Shown: positions 1 to 7,633 of the stretch, one piece after another
Numbering within the stretch: the first letter of the stretch is position 1
Layout: the number at the start of each line of letters is the position of its first letter
Source: Methanobrevibacter ruminantium M1
GTDB lineage: Archaea; Methanobacteriota; Methanobacteria; Methanobacteriales; Methanobacteriaceae
Length of the DNA: 64,000 bases
Direction: 5' to 3'
Assembly: GCF_000024185.1 (NCBI RefSeq)
Contig: NC_013790.1
Location: forward strand, 829,501 to 893,500
Notes under the pieces: model-generated
Told to the model about the DNA's origin: nothing
The model's database searches: none
The model's input: only the letters and a program-made list of their open reading frames with translations
Position numbers and translations under genes: made by a program

Positions 1-2
1 AT

Positions 3-695
3 GATGTAGTTATTAAGGAAATTAGTCCAAGATTGGATGTAGTTCGTGAAATCTGTGGTACAGCACCTGAAAAATGCTGTGAAGTGCTTCCTAAGATTTC
101 TTATGAACCAAAAGCTAAAGTTGTCTTTGTTGGTGGAACTTCCCAAGAGTGTGGAAAGAGGACAACTACCAAGTCTCTTGGTATTGAAGCCGAAAAGAGA
201 GGCATGAAGGCTGCTGTCATTTCCACTGATGAGATGGGATTGGAAAAGCCTACTGTATTTAACTTTAGGGCAGGAAGCTTGTCAGCTATGGATATTCCTT
301 CTGCAATTCTCTCATCCATGAAATATGTGGAAGAAAGGGACAGTCCGGACATCATATTCATTGAAGGTCAATCCAGCTTGACTGAAGATGGAAACCCTCA
401 TCCAAGAGGATTGTCTGCTTGCATATTGATTGGAGCAAATCCTGATGCAGTCATTGTCGGACACAGGCCAAACCACCCATATCGTGAGCCAAGAGGAATC
501 GATTATGAGGTTAAGGCTATTGAAGCTGTTGTTCCTACAACAAAAGTCGTTGGATTATCTATAAACCTTAGAAATAAGGATGAAGGCATGACTGTGGAAG
601 ACTTTGAAAAAGAGTATGGATTGCCTGCAGCAGATATGTATGATGGCGGAGCATCTAAGTTATTAGATGCTATTTTAGATTATTTAGATGAATAA
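3..695 (+). CDS. DUF1611 family P-loop protein (5' end outside window)
   Basis: The reading frame is open to the left edge (visible start [10 protein letters not shown]), so this is the C-terminal part of a longer protein. It matches the DUF1611 family, whose bacterial members include DgcN, linked to D-glutamate metabolism. A Walker-A-like loop [16 protein letters not shown] lies just after the linker, followed by a DEMG segment and FIEGQSSL, and [19 protein letters not shown] is typical of the family's nucleotide-binding core. The family is usually about 330-350 residues, so roughly a third is missing. The TTG at 33 is only an internal codon. No partner gene is visible. The family call is firm; the reaction in methanogens is not known to me. 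Confidence 0.8.
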   Translation, partial: DVVIKEISPRLDVVREICGTAPEKCCEVLPKISYEPKAKVVFVGGTSQECGKRTTTKSLGIEAEKRGMKAAVISTDEMGLEKPTVFNFRAGSLSAMDIPSAILSSMKYVEERDSPDIIFIEGQSSLTEDGNPHPRGLSACILIGANPDAVIVGHRPNHPYREPRGIDYEVKAIEAVVPTTKVVGLSINLRNKDEGMTVEDFEKEYGLPAADMYDGGASKLLDAILDYLDE

Positions 696-1073
696 TTTTA
701 TTATTCTACTTTTTTTAAGAAATAACTTGTTTATTTCTTTTACTTTTTTTTAGTTTTTTTTAAGCTTTTTTTTATTTTTCTTTTTATTTACTTTTTTTAA
801 GCTTTTTTATTATATTCTAACGTTTTTTCTATTTTTTTTAAAATAATTAATTTTAGTAATTTATTTTATCACTTGAGAAGTATAAATTCTTTTTTTGGAA
901 ATATTTAAGTTATTCAAAAAAAGGGTATTGGCTGATAAAAAAGGGGTGTGTCAATATAAAGTCATTGTTCAATAAAAAAGAGAAAATAATAAAGTTTAAG
1001 GAGTTTATTTGCATCCTTAAACTGTGTTTTGATAAAGATTGTTAAAATAGAAAAACATTTATAAAAAGAAAAA
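696..1073. other. AT-rich intergenic gap with a terminator hairpin
   Basis: I see no coding region here. The first 300 bases are mostly T-rich low-complexity DNA after the DUF1611 stop. A 9-bp perfect inverted repeat lies near the right end and is listed separately. Confidence 0.6.
994..1022 (-). terminator. Hairpin terminator for the 1074-1358 gene
   Basis: GTTTAAGGA (994-1002) and TCCTTAAAC (1014-1022) form a perfect 9-bp stem with an 11-nt loop. Read on the minus strand the stem is followed by a T-rich stretch ending in TCTTTTTT, as expected downstream of the minus-strand gene that stops at 1074. Confidence 0.5.
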
Positions 1074-1358
1074 TTAGAGTTTAAAGAAGTCATTAGCCCA
1101 GCTTATGTGGGATTTATAATCTTCAATTGCTATATCATATGTTTTTACAGTTAATTGAGTTTGCTCTGCTTTGGCTTCTTCTGTATTTGGAGTATCGTCT
1201 TCTAGATCTTTTTCATCTATATCATCTATGATGGATATAACCCTATCTCTGGCTTCAAAAAGCATGTCTATAGCATCACCGACACTTATGTCATGTGATT
1301 CTAGTATTTTTACTTTTTCAAGTTGTTCATCATTTAATTCAATTTCCATTTTAGTCAT
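1074..1358 (-). CDS. Small acidic hypothetical protein (94 aa)
   Basis: I do not recognise a family. The start at 1358 (MTKMEIELNDEQ) is chosen because GAGG lies seven bases upstream; a longer frame to 1385 has no such site. The first 40 residues look helical (NDEQLEKVKILESHDIS), followed by an acidic linker (DIDEKDLEDD) and a C-terminal aromatic segment ending WANDFFKL. No signal peptide or membrane segment is seen, so it is probably cytosolic. It may sit in one transcription direction with the coiled-coil gene at 1532-1876 and the Rpn gene behind it, but the gaps are wide enough for separate transcription. Confidence 0.6.
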   Translation of the reverse strand: MTKMEIELNDEQLEKVKILESHDISVGDAIDMLFEARDRVISIIDDIDEKDLEDDTPNTEEAKAEQTQLTVKTYDIAIEDYKSHISWANDFFKL

Positions 1359-1531
1359 AATATTGCCTCTAAAATCATTAAACAAGAATAGTATTTTTTT
1401 ATTTACATAAGTACTTTTCTATATGATCGTTATTTTGAAGATTAAATGTTAATTCACTTAAGAATGGAAATGTTTATGCTATTTTGCTTTGAAGAAGGGG
1501 TGTGGAACTATTTTTCTTCTAGGGGATTAAA

Positions 1532-1876
1532 TTAATGCATTATCTTGAAATAAATGTTTATTAATATAGTAATTGCAGTTAGAGCTATTCCCATTCGTGC
1601 AATTCTTCTTTGGGATTCTAATTTTTGATTTTGAATATCGGTTTCTATCTTTGTTAGCCTAATTTCCATTTTTTTGTTTTCCTGGGAATTTCTCAATAAA
1701 AAATTATTTATATTGTTATTTAGAACATCTAATTTTTCTTCAATCTTATCGATTTTGCGGTATAATTCATCCATTCTTTTGTCTTTGAAATCGGCATCTG
1801 ATTCAAGAGATTTTAATTGGAGACTATGCTCTTGGATTTTCTCTTCATTTATGCAGATATGTTCTTGAACAACCAT
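1532..1876 (-). CDS. Coiled-coil protein with C-terminal membrane anchor (114 aa)
   Basis: Residues from about 10 to 85 form a long charged heptad-like helix (for example KIEEKLDVLNNNINNFLL and KMEIRLTKIETDIQNQKL), then ARMGIALTAITILINIYF makes one C-terminal transmembrane segment. This layout resembles XhlA/holin-associated proteins of phages, but the sequence alone does not prove that. The start is supported by AAGGTGGTGAAATA directly upstream of the ATG. The neighbour at 1973-2941 is an Rpn-type nuclease, so this is an accessory region. Function unknown; tail-anchored topology is an inference. Confidence 0.6.
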   Translation of the reverse strand: MVVQEHICINEEKIQEHSLQLKSLESDADFKDKRMDELYRKIDKIEEKLDVLNNNINNFLLRNSQENKKMEIRLTKIETDIQNQKLESQRRIARMGIALTAITILINIYFKIMH

Positions 1877-1972
1877 TATTTCACCACCTTCTAACTTAAG
1901 GGGTTTTCATTTGTTTAATTCTTTTTGCAAGAAACTGGTTGAAAATATTTTAAAAGTGCTAAATCATTTTTT

Positions 1973-2941
1973 TTAGATTATTGTTGTTGTGAGTGTTGCT
2001 ATTTCTGCTTTGCTCATTTTTGTTGCTTTTGCTATGATGTCTGGTGATACATCTAGTTCGGCTAGGCTTTTTACGATTTCTTCTCTTTCTTCTTCTCTTC
2101 CTTCTTCATAGGTTTGTTTTCGTTCTTCTTTTGTTAGGTATCCTTGGAAGACTTCTTCTTTTCCTTCTGATTGCATGCTTATCACCTTGGCTATTTTGGC
2201 TTTTTCGTTGTCGTTTAGGAGTTCTGTTGCAAGTACGAATTGTATGGATTTGATTTCAATCAACTTTTCCCTGCTTATTCTCCCATCCAACTTATTTGTC
2301 ATCTCAGCTACTCTTTTTAATAACTGTCTCTGCTTTTTCTTTTTTCGAGTCATTAAAGGACTAATTTCAAGATAAACAAAATCCTCCTCTGTAAACTCTT
2401 CCTCTTCATTCTCTATTTTATTATTTGTCCTATTTAAAGCTTTATTATAATCCATATCGGTTAACGATTTGACATGTATAGTAAACCAGTAGTCTCCATA
2501 CTTATTTTCAATTTTATCCCTCTTTATCGGCTCTTTTGAAACAACATAAAGATGTATGTCCTTTTTTTCTTGATGAGCTATGCTGGCCCTATAAAGCCCA
2601 AACCTTAAAATATCCTCTAGCTTTAATCTGCTGCTTTGAAATTCAATAATATAGATTCTCTTCTTATAAACTCTTATAATAATATCAGAATGCAATTCCC
2701 TAAAAAAAGCATTTATAATTTCACTATCCACAAACTCTTCAAATATTGCTCCCTTTTCCAATATCTCCAAAAACCCATTGGGATTTTTCTTAAATGAGGT
2801 TTTAAGGATCTTATCATAGGGCTTATGGACTTTTATCCTCTTGATTTTCTCTTCAAAAGAGTTGAATCCTTTATGGTTTAATATACTGTAGTCTAAAATT
2901 TTTTCACCTCCTTTATCTTTATTCATTGGGGCGATTTTCAT
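1973..2941 (-). CDS. Rpn-family PD-(D/E)XK nuclease (recombination-promoting nuclease/putative transposase)
   Basis: The N-terminal half carries the family core: SDIIIRVYKKRIYIIEFQSS gives the conserved D and the ExQ signature (EFQ) of the Rpn branch of PD-(D/E)XK nucleases. The C-terminus (LAELDVSPDIIAKATKMSK) is the helical tail usual for the family, preceded by a charged stretch rich in E, K and R. Rpn nucleases cleave DNA and raise RecA-independent recombination in E. coli; here the role is inferred. Candidate starts are ATG at 2941 and 2926, neither with a ribosome binding site. A perfect GGAGGTG lies inside the frame at 2911-2905, eight bases (counted from GGAG) before an in-frame ATT at 2899, which may be the real start. 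Confidence 0.8.
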   Translation of the reverse strand: MKIAPMNKDKGGEKILDYSILNHKGFNSFEEKIKRIKVHKPYDKILKTSFKKNPNGFLEILEKGAIFEEFVDSEIINAFFRELHSDIIIRVYKKRIYIIEFQSSRLKLEDILRFGLYRASIAHQEKKDIHLYVVSKEPIKRDKIENKYGDYWFTIHVKSLTDMDYNKALNRTNNKIENEEEEFTEEDFVYLEISPLMTRKKKKQRQLLKRVAEMTNKLDGRISREKLIEIKSIQFVLATELLNDNEKAKIAKVISMQSEGKEEVFQGYLTKEERKQTYEEGREEEREEIVKSLAELDVSPDIIAKATKMSKAEIATLTTTII

Positions 2942-3573
2942 TTGTAAATAATTATTTGGTTCTCATTATATTTAAATCTTTTTCTAAACCATTATTTTTA
3001 AATAAAACTCATTTATTGACATCAAAATTGCTTTTAAGTTGTTAAAAAATTGATTTCAAAATGTGAAATTGTTTTAATTTCGTAACAATATTGACTTGAA
3101 AATGTGAAATTGTTTTGATTTCGTAACAATATTGATGTGAAATTGTTAAAGTTATAGGTGCGGTTAAAACCATTTTATTCAGTTAAATAAGGGTGTTTTT
3201 TTAAAATATCTATTTAAATCATTTAAATGTTGAAAAAATTAGTTTTAATATCTGTATTTTTGTTGATATGGTTTATTAGAATTTTTAAAAAAATAGAAAA
3301 AATAGTTTAAATCATGAAAATATGATAATTTGGATTAAATGCTGTCTAATTTGAAAACACTGAAATTGATTTAAGTTTGATAATCTTTAAATGAATTTTT
3401 AATCTTAATTTCATTGGATTTTTTAGCTTTTCACTTCGTTAATATTACTTTAGGCAACTGAAAAGATTTAATAATGTATTAGAACCATAAAATATAATTA
3501 GATGTCTATTCCCCATTCTTTTTTTCTAGAGTATGGTTTAGAATAGATGGGCTTGTGAACTTGAGGTGAGATT
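2942..3573. other. AT-rich gap upstream of the Rpn gene with repeated units
   Basis: No protein gene is seen. Near 3050-3150 there are repeated phrases of the type TGTGAAATTGTTTT..TTTCGTAACAATATTGA. The rest is AT-rich spacer leading to the small ORF at 3574. Confidence 0.6.
3058..3140. repeat. 41-bp tandem repeat, two copies
   Basis: Copies start at 3058 and 3099 (AAAATGTGAAATTGTTTT then TTTCGTAACAATATTGA), 41 bases apart with few changes. A third partial unit follows near 3133 (ATTGATGTGAAATTGTT). The phrase ATTGACTT.AAAATGT.AAATTGTT recurs at about 44201, so this is a dispersed as well as tandem repeat. Confidence 0.75.
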
Positions 3574-3666
3574 ATGGATTTAAAAACAACAGATATAATT
3601 TATATTATTTGCGGTTTGGCCTTATTTATTATAGGAATGTATAAAATCATAACTGGATTATTTTAG
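3574..3666 (+). CDS. 30-residue small membrane protein
   Basis: A 30-codon ORF starts MDLKTTDIIYII and ends IITGLF. GAGGTG lies five bases upstream of the ATG, a textbook Shine-Dalgarno spacing for this genome. Residues about 8-29 form one hydrophobic segment (IIYIICGLALFIIGMYKII) after a short polar start, so it is predicted to be a single-pass membrane protein. It is too short for most gene callers. The downstream 200 bases hold no clear gene before the acetyltransferase. Function unknown. Confidence 0.55.
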   Translation: MDLKTTDIIYIICGLALFIIGMYKIITGLF

Positions 3667-3864
3667 ATTCTTTTTTTTTTTAATGGATTTTTCTTCTCCA
3701 TATCATTAAGGAATCAAAAGATTTTATTATTAAATATGATGGAGAACAATATGCTGTTTAACTAGGAAGAGAACTTTTGCAGGAATTAGGTGCATAATTA
3801 TAGAATATCTCTAATTAGTGATTATTAGGTCTATTTAAACATATGTCTGGCTTTGGAGGATAAG

Positions 3865-4374
3865 ATGGAGTATAGATTGCCAAGGATGGAAGATGAGGAT
3901 GACATAAGGGACTTCATAAGGGAGTGCTGTTATGTTGAGGAATGCTATGTCATGCTCAAGCAGGAGCTCCTTCTTTCAGATTACAGCAAATGGGTTTCTC
4001 TAATACACAGATATGCATCTTTAGGCAATGGAAAATGGGGAAGATCCTTGCTTCTTCTTGCTTATGATGGTTCTCGATTAGTCGGAATACTGCCTATCAG
4101 ATATGAAATATCCGAGGACTATGCTTTTCTATATGGCAATATTGGCTATCATGTAAGACCTTCCTTAAGGAATATGGGCTATGCTACCAAGATGCTTAAG
4201 CATGGATTGGAAATCTGCAAGGAAAAAGGAATGGCTCGGGTAATCGTTGGGTGTGATAGGGATAATCTGGCATCTTCTGCTGTGATAAAGAAATGTGGCG
4301 GTGTTCGTCTTAGGACATTCAATGACTCCTATGGCGTTAACGATTATTATGGAATTTATCTCTCAAGCGAATAA
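3865..4374 (+). CDS. GNAT family N-acetyltransferase
   Basis: This is a 169-residue GNAT-fold acetyltransferase. Motif A is visible as VRPSLRNMGYATKMLKHGLE (R/Q-x-x-G-x-A/G acetyl-CoA loop RNMGYA), preceded by the beta4 strand YGNIGYHV and followed by ARVIVGCDRDNLASSAVIKKCGG, the usual N-x-x-S-x-x-x-x-x-x-x-G ending. The start at 3865 is chosen because GGAGG at 3855-3859 is five bases upstream; the frame extends to a TTG at 3853 that overlaps that site. The substrate cannot be told. A six-codon mini-ORF (3843-3863) overlaps the ribosome binding site and ends two bases before the ATG. Confidence 0.85.
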   Translation: MEYRLPRMEDEDDIRDFIRECCYVEECYVMLKQELLLSDYSKWVSLIHRYASLGNGKWGRSLLLLAYDGSRLVGILPIRYEISEDYAFLYGNIGYHVRPSLRNMGYATKMLKHGLEICKEKGMARVIVGCDRDNLASSAVIKKCGGVRLRTFNDSYGVNDYYGIYLSSE

Positions 4375-4396
4375 GGGAGACACTCTTGCCCTTTAT
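4371..4396 (+). terminator. Terminator hairpin after the acetyltransferase
   Basis: ATAAGGG pairs with CCCTTTAT across an 11-nt loop (one bulged T), starting within the stop codon. It is followed by TATTCTGTTTTTATT. Confidence 0.4.
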
Positions 4397-4505
4397 TATT
4401 CTGTTTTTATTAATATTTCTTATTTTAAAAGCTTATTTGAATTTTAATATTTCTATTTTTAAAAATACTGCTTATCTTTTCTTATTTTATAATTTAAAGA
4501 TGCAA

Positions 4506-4538
4506 GTAAGCACTTACATTCGAAAAACTATTTATATG
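4506..4538 (+). promoter_or_regulatory. Archaeal promoter with adjacent dyad
   Basis: CGAAAAACTATTTATATG (4521-4538) fits a BRE followed by a TATA box. Directly upstream is the small palindrome GTAAGCACTTAC (4506-4517), a possible factor-binding site. Transcription would begin near 4560-4565 and read toward the small ORF at 4688. Confidence 0.55.
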
Positions 4539-4582
4539 TTCTTGAATAAAATAAATATTGTGTTTGTGTTTTATTGAATTGG

Positions 4583-4605
4583 TAGATGGTCATTTTTACC
4601 ATCTA
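4583..4605 (+). other. 8-bp hairpin in the putative leader
   Basis: TAGATGGT (4583-4590) and ACCATCTA (4598-4605) are perfect complements with a 7-nt loop. It lies about 20 bases after the expected transcription start and 80 bases before the small ORF, so it would be at the 5' end of that RNA. Confidence 0.5.
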
Positions 4606-4687
4606 TTGATTCTTAACCATGTATGCCTATATTTTATTTGATTAGATCATATATTGTTTGTTGATTAAATTATTTGGAGGTGAAATG

Positions 4688-4759
4688 ATGCTTTTTTTAG
4701 GAGATATGGGTATGTTTTTTCAAAAATTTGATGATTTTATAGCTGATTTATATTTTTAA
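4688..4759 (+). CDS. 23-residue small protein
   Basis: The ORF encodes MLFLGDMGMFFQKFDDFIAD plus LYF. GGAGGTG (4676-4682) stands at the spacing seen before most starts in this window; an ATG at 4685 is a second possibility but is too close. The peptide is hydrophobic and aromatic with two aspartate pairs, and could be an amphipathic helix. A promoter lies upstream and a perfect 10-bp hairpin lies downstream, so it looks like an independent small transcription unit. I do not recognise a family. Confidence 0.5.
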   Translation: MLFLGDMGMFFQKFDDFIADLYF

Positions 4760-4826
4760 ATGACTTATTAAAAAATTCGCAAAGATTTTTTTGTGTGATT
4801 ATGGGAATTAATTTCCTATTTGATTG

Positions 4827-4853
4827 CCTGTTTAGATTTGAATTCTAAACAGG
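4827..4853 (+). terminator. 10-bp hairpin ending the small-ORF transcript
   Basis: CCTGTTTAGA (4827-4836) and TCTAAACAGG (4844-4853) pair perfectly around a 7-nt loop, followed by AAGTTTTATGCTTTTTTT. It would close the transcript carrying the 23-residue ORF. Confidence 0.55.
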
Positions 4854-4967
4854 AAGTTTTATGCTTTTTTTGACTATTTTTACTAGTTTTTGTACTATTT
4901 TAGAATTATTTTCGATTAATCGTTCGGATAATTCAATTATAATCTTTTTTTAAATTATTATAATCTT

Positions 4968-5741
4968 TTAATTGCTTGTATCCTCGAGGGCTGTCTCTTG
5001 ATTTATCTTCTGTTTATATCCTCTATAAATATTTCCAATTCCACGATATTCCACTGTAAATGCCAAAATATCAGTCAATACTCCTATTATAATGCTTATC
5101 CAACCATAAGAGTGGAAATATCCATTGATAAATACTAAAATAACAACAGCCGCTACAATCTTTGTATAGTCTTCAGCATATTCCTTCCAACCGATTGTTT
5201 CAACTGTTCTTTTGATTCTTTTAAAGTCAAATGCTGCTTTTAGTGTTTCCCCATCTGCTAGTATTGCAAGAGCGATTTCCATAAAGAATATTGTTCCATA
5301 GACAATGAGAAGTCCTAATATGATAAATAGTATGAAGCTGATAGGATCATGCTCAAAAAACAATTCTATGGTCTCGTGAAGATTTAGAATCATCTCTTCC
5401 AATTCAAATTCAGGGAAATTCATTGCTAGGGAAATCAAACCTAAAAGGGAAGCTTGTATGGTCAGATAGAATGTATATACGATGGTTCCTTTCACTCCGA
5501 AATTGAGCAATTCCTTAAGGCTTATCTTAGGCAGACTGGTGCCTCCATTGATTACGTCTTGAGTAACCTTTAATCCATAGCCTAAAATAACTAAAAGGAC
5601 TATCACTGAGGTGGTTTTCATTATTCCACCCACTTTATTTGTTATGCATTCAAATATTAAAAATTGGATGAATACGATTAAAAATAAGGTTTTATTTTCA
5701 GTACAATATCTGACTGAACCTTTAAGCATTTGATTTGGCAT
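4968..5741 (-). CDS. DUF4013-like multi-pass membrane protein
   Basis: A 257-residue integral membrane protein. Hydrophobic segments are visible around residues 18-35, 42-58, 92-107 (LLGLISLAMNF), 135-160 (FILFIILGLLIVYGTIFFME) and 195-235. The ILADGETLKAAFDFKRI segment resembles the DUF4013 family common in Methanobacteriales, where a soluble loop follows the third helix. GGAGAACAAT precedes the ATG. No transport motif is seen and the role is unknown. It is transcribed away from the pyk gene, with a shared AT-rich spacer of about 390 bases between them. Confidence 0.65.
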   Translation of the reverse strand: MPNQMLKGSVRYCTENKTLFLIVFIQFLIFECITNKVGGIMKTTSVIVLLVILGYGLKVTQDVINGGTSLPKISLKELLNFGVKGTIVYTFYLTIQASLLGLISLAMNFPEFELEEMILNLHETIELFFEHDPISFILFIILGLLIVYGTIFFMEIALAILADGETLKAAFDFKRIKRTVETIGWKEYAEDYTKIVAAVVILVFINGYFHSYGWISIIIGVLTDILAFTVEYRGIGNIYRGYKQKINQETALEDTSN

Positions 5742-6134
5742 ATTGTTCTCCTAAAATTAATTTATCTCATTATTCTCATCATTAAGATATTTTTCACTAA
5801 TTTTAATTTTATCTGAACTGTCTAATTAAATTTTTGATAATTTCTAGTTTTAATTTATGAAATTCATAATTTCCTATCTAAATGTTTAAAAAAATGAATG
5901 TGGGATTTTGGTTTTGGTGATTTTAAAGATTAAACAATATGATTTATCCAGATTGATTTAATAAGAATTATATAATGAGTATTAACATAATATTTATATG
6001 AATTAATTCTTAATATTCAAAACGCTTATTTTAAGAATTATTTAAGAGGGATTTAATAATTTTTCTTTATTAAGGTTTATTTATTATTTAATGCCTATTT
6101 GCTTATTTCAGATTAAGTTCTATGGAGAGTTTTT
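5742..6134. other. Divergent promoter region of the membrane protein and pyk
   Basis: No gene is seen. A TATA-like CATAATATTTATATGAA near 5987-6003 may drive pyk, which would give a leader of about 110 bases. The rest is AT-rich. Confidence 0.4.
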
Positions 6135-7541
6135 ATGAAGAAGACAAAAATTATAGCTAGTGTAGGTCCTGCATCTGATTCAGTTGAAGTTATGAGTGAT
6201 ATGGTTGAGATGGGGATGGATTGTGCCAGGATCAATCTCTCTCATGCTAATCAAGAGGATATTTTAAAGATAATAGATGTGGTTAATGAGGTGCGTAAGA
6301 TATGCAATGTGCCTTTGGCAATTATGTATGACACAAAAGGGCCTGAGTTTAGGACTTCTGAATTTAAGCATGGAGGTGTGCTGCTTAATGAAGGGGACAC
6401 CATTAAGATGAGCAAGACTTGCATACAAGGTAATAAAGAGGAATTTGGAGTCAATCATAAAGAAGCAATCGACTTTATAAACGTGGGCGACAAGGTTCTA
6501 ATCGACAATGCTCTCTTGGAATTTGAAGTCATTGACAAGAAAGAGGATTATGTGCTATTGAAGGCTTTAGGAGATGGAAAGATTCTAAATCATAAGACCA
6601 TCAATGTCCCTGGTGTTGACTTGAAGCTTGATTTTATAAGTGATGTGGATAAGGAGGACATATCCTTTGCAGCAGGGCATTCCTGTGATTATTTGGCCCT
6701 TTCTTTTGTAAATTCAGGGGAAGATGTAATTGCAGCTCGTAAAATTGTGGAGGACGCCGGAGGAGATGCCCTTATCATTTCAAAGATTGAAAGTCGCATG
6801 GGCCTTATGAATCTTGATGAGATAATTGATGAATCTGACGGAATCATGGTGGCTCGAGGGGACTTGGGGGTTGAGGTACCAATGGAACATTTGCCTATAA
6901 TTCAAAAGGACATCATCAGAAAATGTCGTGAAAAGGGCAAGTTTGCCATTGTTGCAACAGAGATGCTTGCTTCAATGTATGAAAGCCCTAGACCTACCCG
7001 TGCTGAGGTTTCAGATGTTGCAAATGCCGTTTTGGATGGAACCGATTGTGTAATGCTCTCTGGAGAGACAACTATCGGTAAGCATCCGGTCCATGCAGTT
7101 GAAATGATGGATCGTATATGCAATTATGTGGAATCGACCATTGACTATAGTAAGCATACCTTTTACAAGGGAAAGGTGGCTATCAGCGATACAATCGCCA
7201 AGCTTGTCATAGGAGCTAGCGAATATTCAGACATTAAGCTAATAGTCACACCTACTTTGACTGGATTTACAGCCCGCAAAATCAGCAATTTGAGATCAAG
7301 CTCTGCAATTTTAGCTTGCTGTCCATCTAATGACATTGCAAGGAAGCTTGTTTTAAATTTTGGAGTAAAGGCTGTAATAACTGACATTTATGAGAATACT
7401 GATGAAATGATTGATAATGTGGTGGATATTGCTAAAATGGAATTTGATTTAAACAAAGGCGATCTTATAGTGGTCACAGGAGGATTCCCATTAGGTAAGA
7501 CTAGAAATACTAATTCCTTAAGGATATTGGAAATCGATTGA
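6135..7541 (+). CDS. pyk: Pyruvate kinase
   Basis: Transfers phosphate from phosphoenolpyruvate to ADP, giving pyruvate and ATP, in the cytosol. The 468-residue length fits the family. KTKIIASVGPAS and MDCARINLSHA open the barrel, YDTKGPEFR is the loop after beta2, LALSFVNS and ISKIES carry the catalytic lysine, and DGIMVARGDLGVEVP and ATEMLASM with PTRAEVSDVANAVLDG are the classical signature regions. LSGETTIGKHP follows, then the C-terminal domain. GGAG precedes the ATG. A hairpin with six Ts follows the stop, so it appears monocistronic. In a methanogen it works at the lower end of central carbon metabolism. Confidence 0.96.
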   Translation: MKKTKIIASVGPASDSVEVMSDMVEMGMDCARINLSHANQEDILKIIDVVNEVRKICNVPLAIMYDTKGPEFRTSEFKHGGVLLNEGDTIKMSKTCIQGNKEEFGVNHKEAIDFINVGDKVLIDNALLEFEVIDKKEDYVLLKALGDGKILNHKTINVPGVDLKLDFISDVDKEDISFAAGHSCDYLALSFVNSGEDVIAARKIVEDAGGDALIISKIESRMGLMNLDEIIDESDGIMVARGDLGVEVPMEHLPIIQKDIIRKCREKGKFAIVATEMLASMYESPRPTRAEVSDVANAVLDGTDCVMLSGETTIGKHPVHAVEMMDRICNYVESTIDYSKHTFYKGKVAISDTIAKLVIGASEYSDIKLIVTPTLTGFTARKISNLRSSSAILACCPSNDIARKLVLNFGVKAVITDIYENTDEMIDNVVDIAKMEFDLNKGDLIVVTGGFPLGKTRNTNSLRILEID

Positions 7542-7543
7542 TT

Positions 7544-7567
7544 GCATAATGAGTATTATGCTTTTTT
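7544..7567 (+). terminator. Intrinsic-type terminator after pyk
   Basis: GCATAAT (7544-7550), loop GAGT, ATTATGC (7555-7561), then six Ts. It starts two bases after the pyk stop codon. Confidence 0.7.
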
Positions 7568-7633
7568 AGACTTTAATTTGCTATAATCACTTAGAATTCT
7601 TTTTTTCCTTTTTTTAATCAATGGAATGATAAT

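Noticed and set aside
3690-3800. Possible remnant of a small gene (FIIKYDGEQYAV then LGRELLQELGA after a stop)
   Set aside because: The fragment reads protein-like but is too short to match to a family, and no ribosome site precedes it.
4386-4577. 63-codon open frame rich in F, I and L
   Set aside because: It has no ribosome site, runs through the predicted promoter at 4521, and its composition follows AT-rich DNA.
6251-6458. Minus-strand open frames inside pyk
   Set aside because: They are shadows of the pyruvate kinase gene; the same is true of the other antisense frames inside the core metabolic genes.
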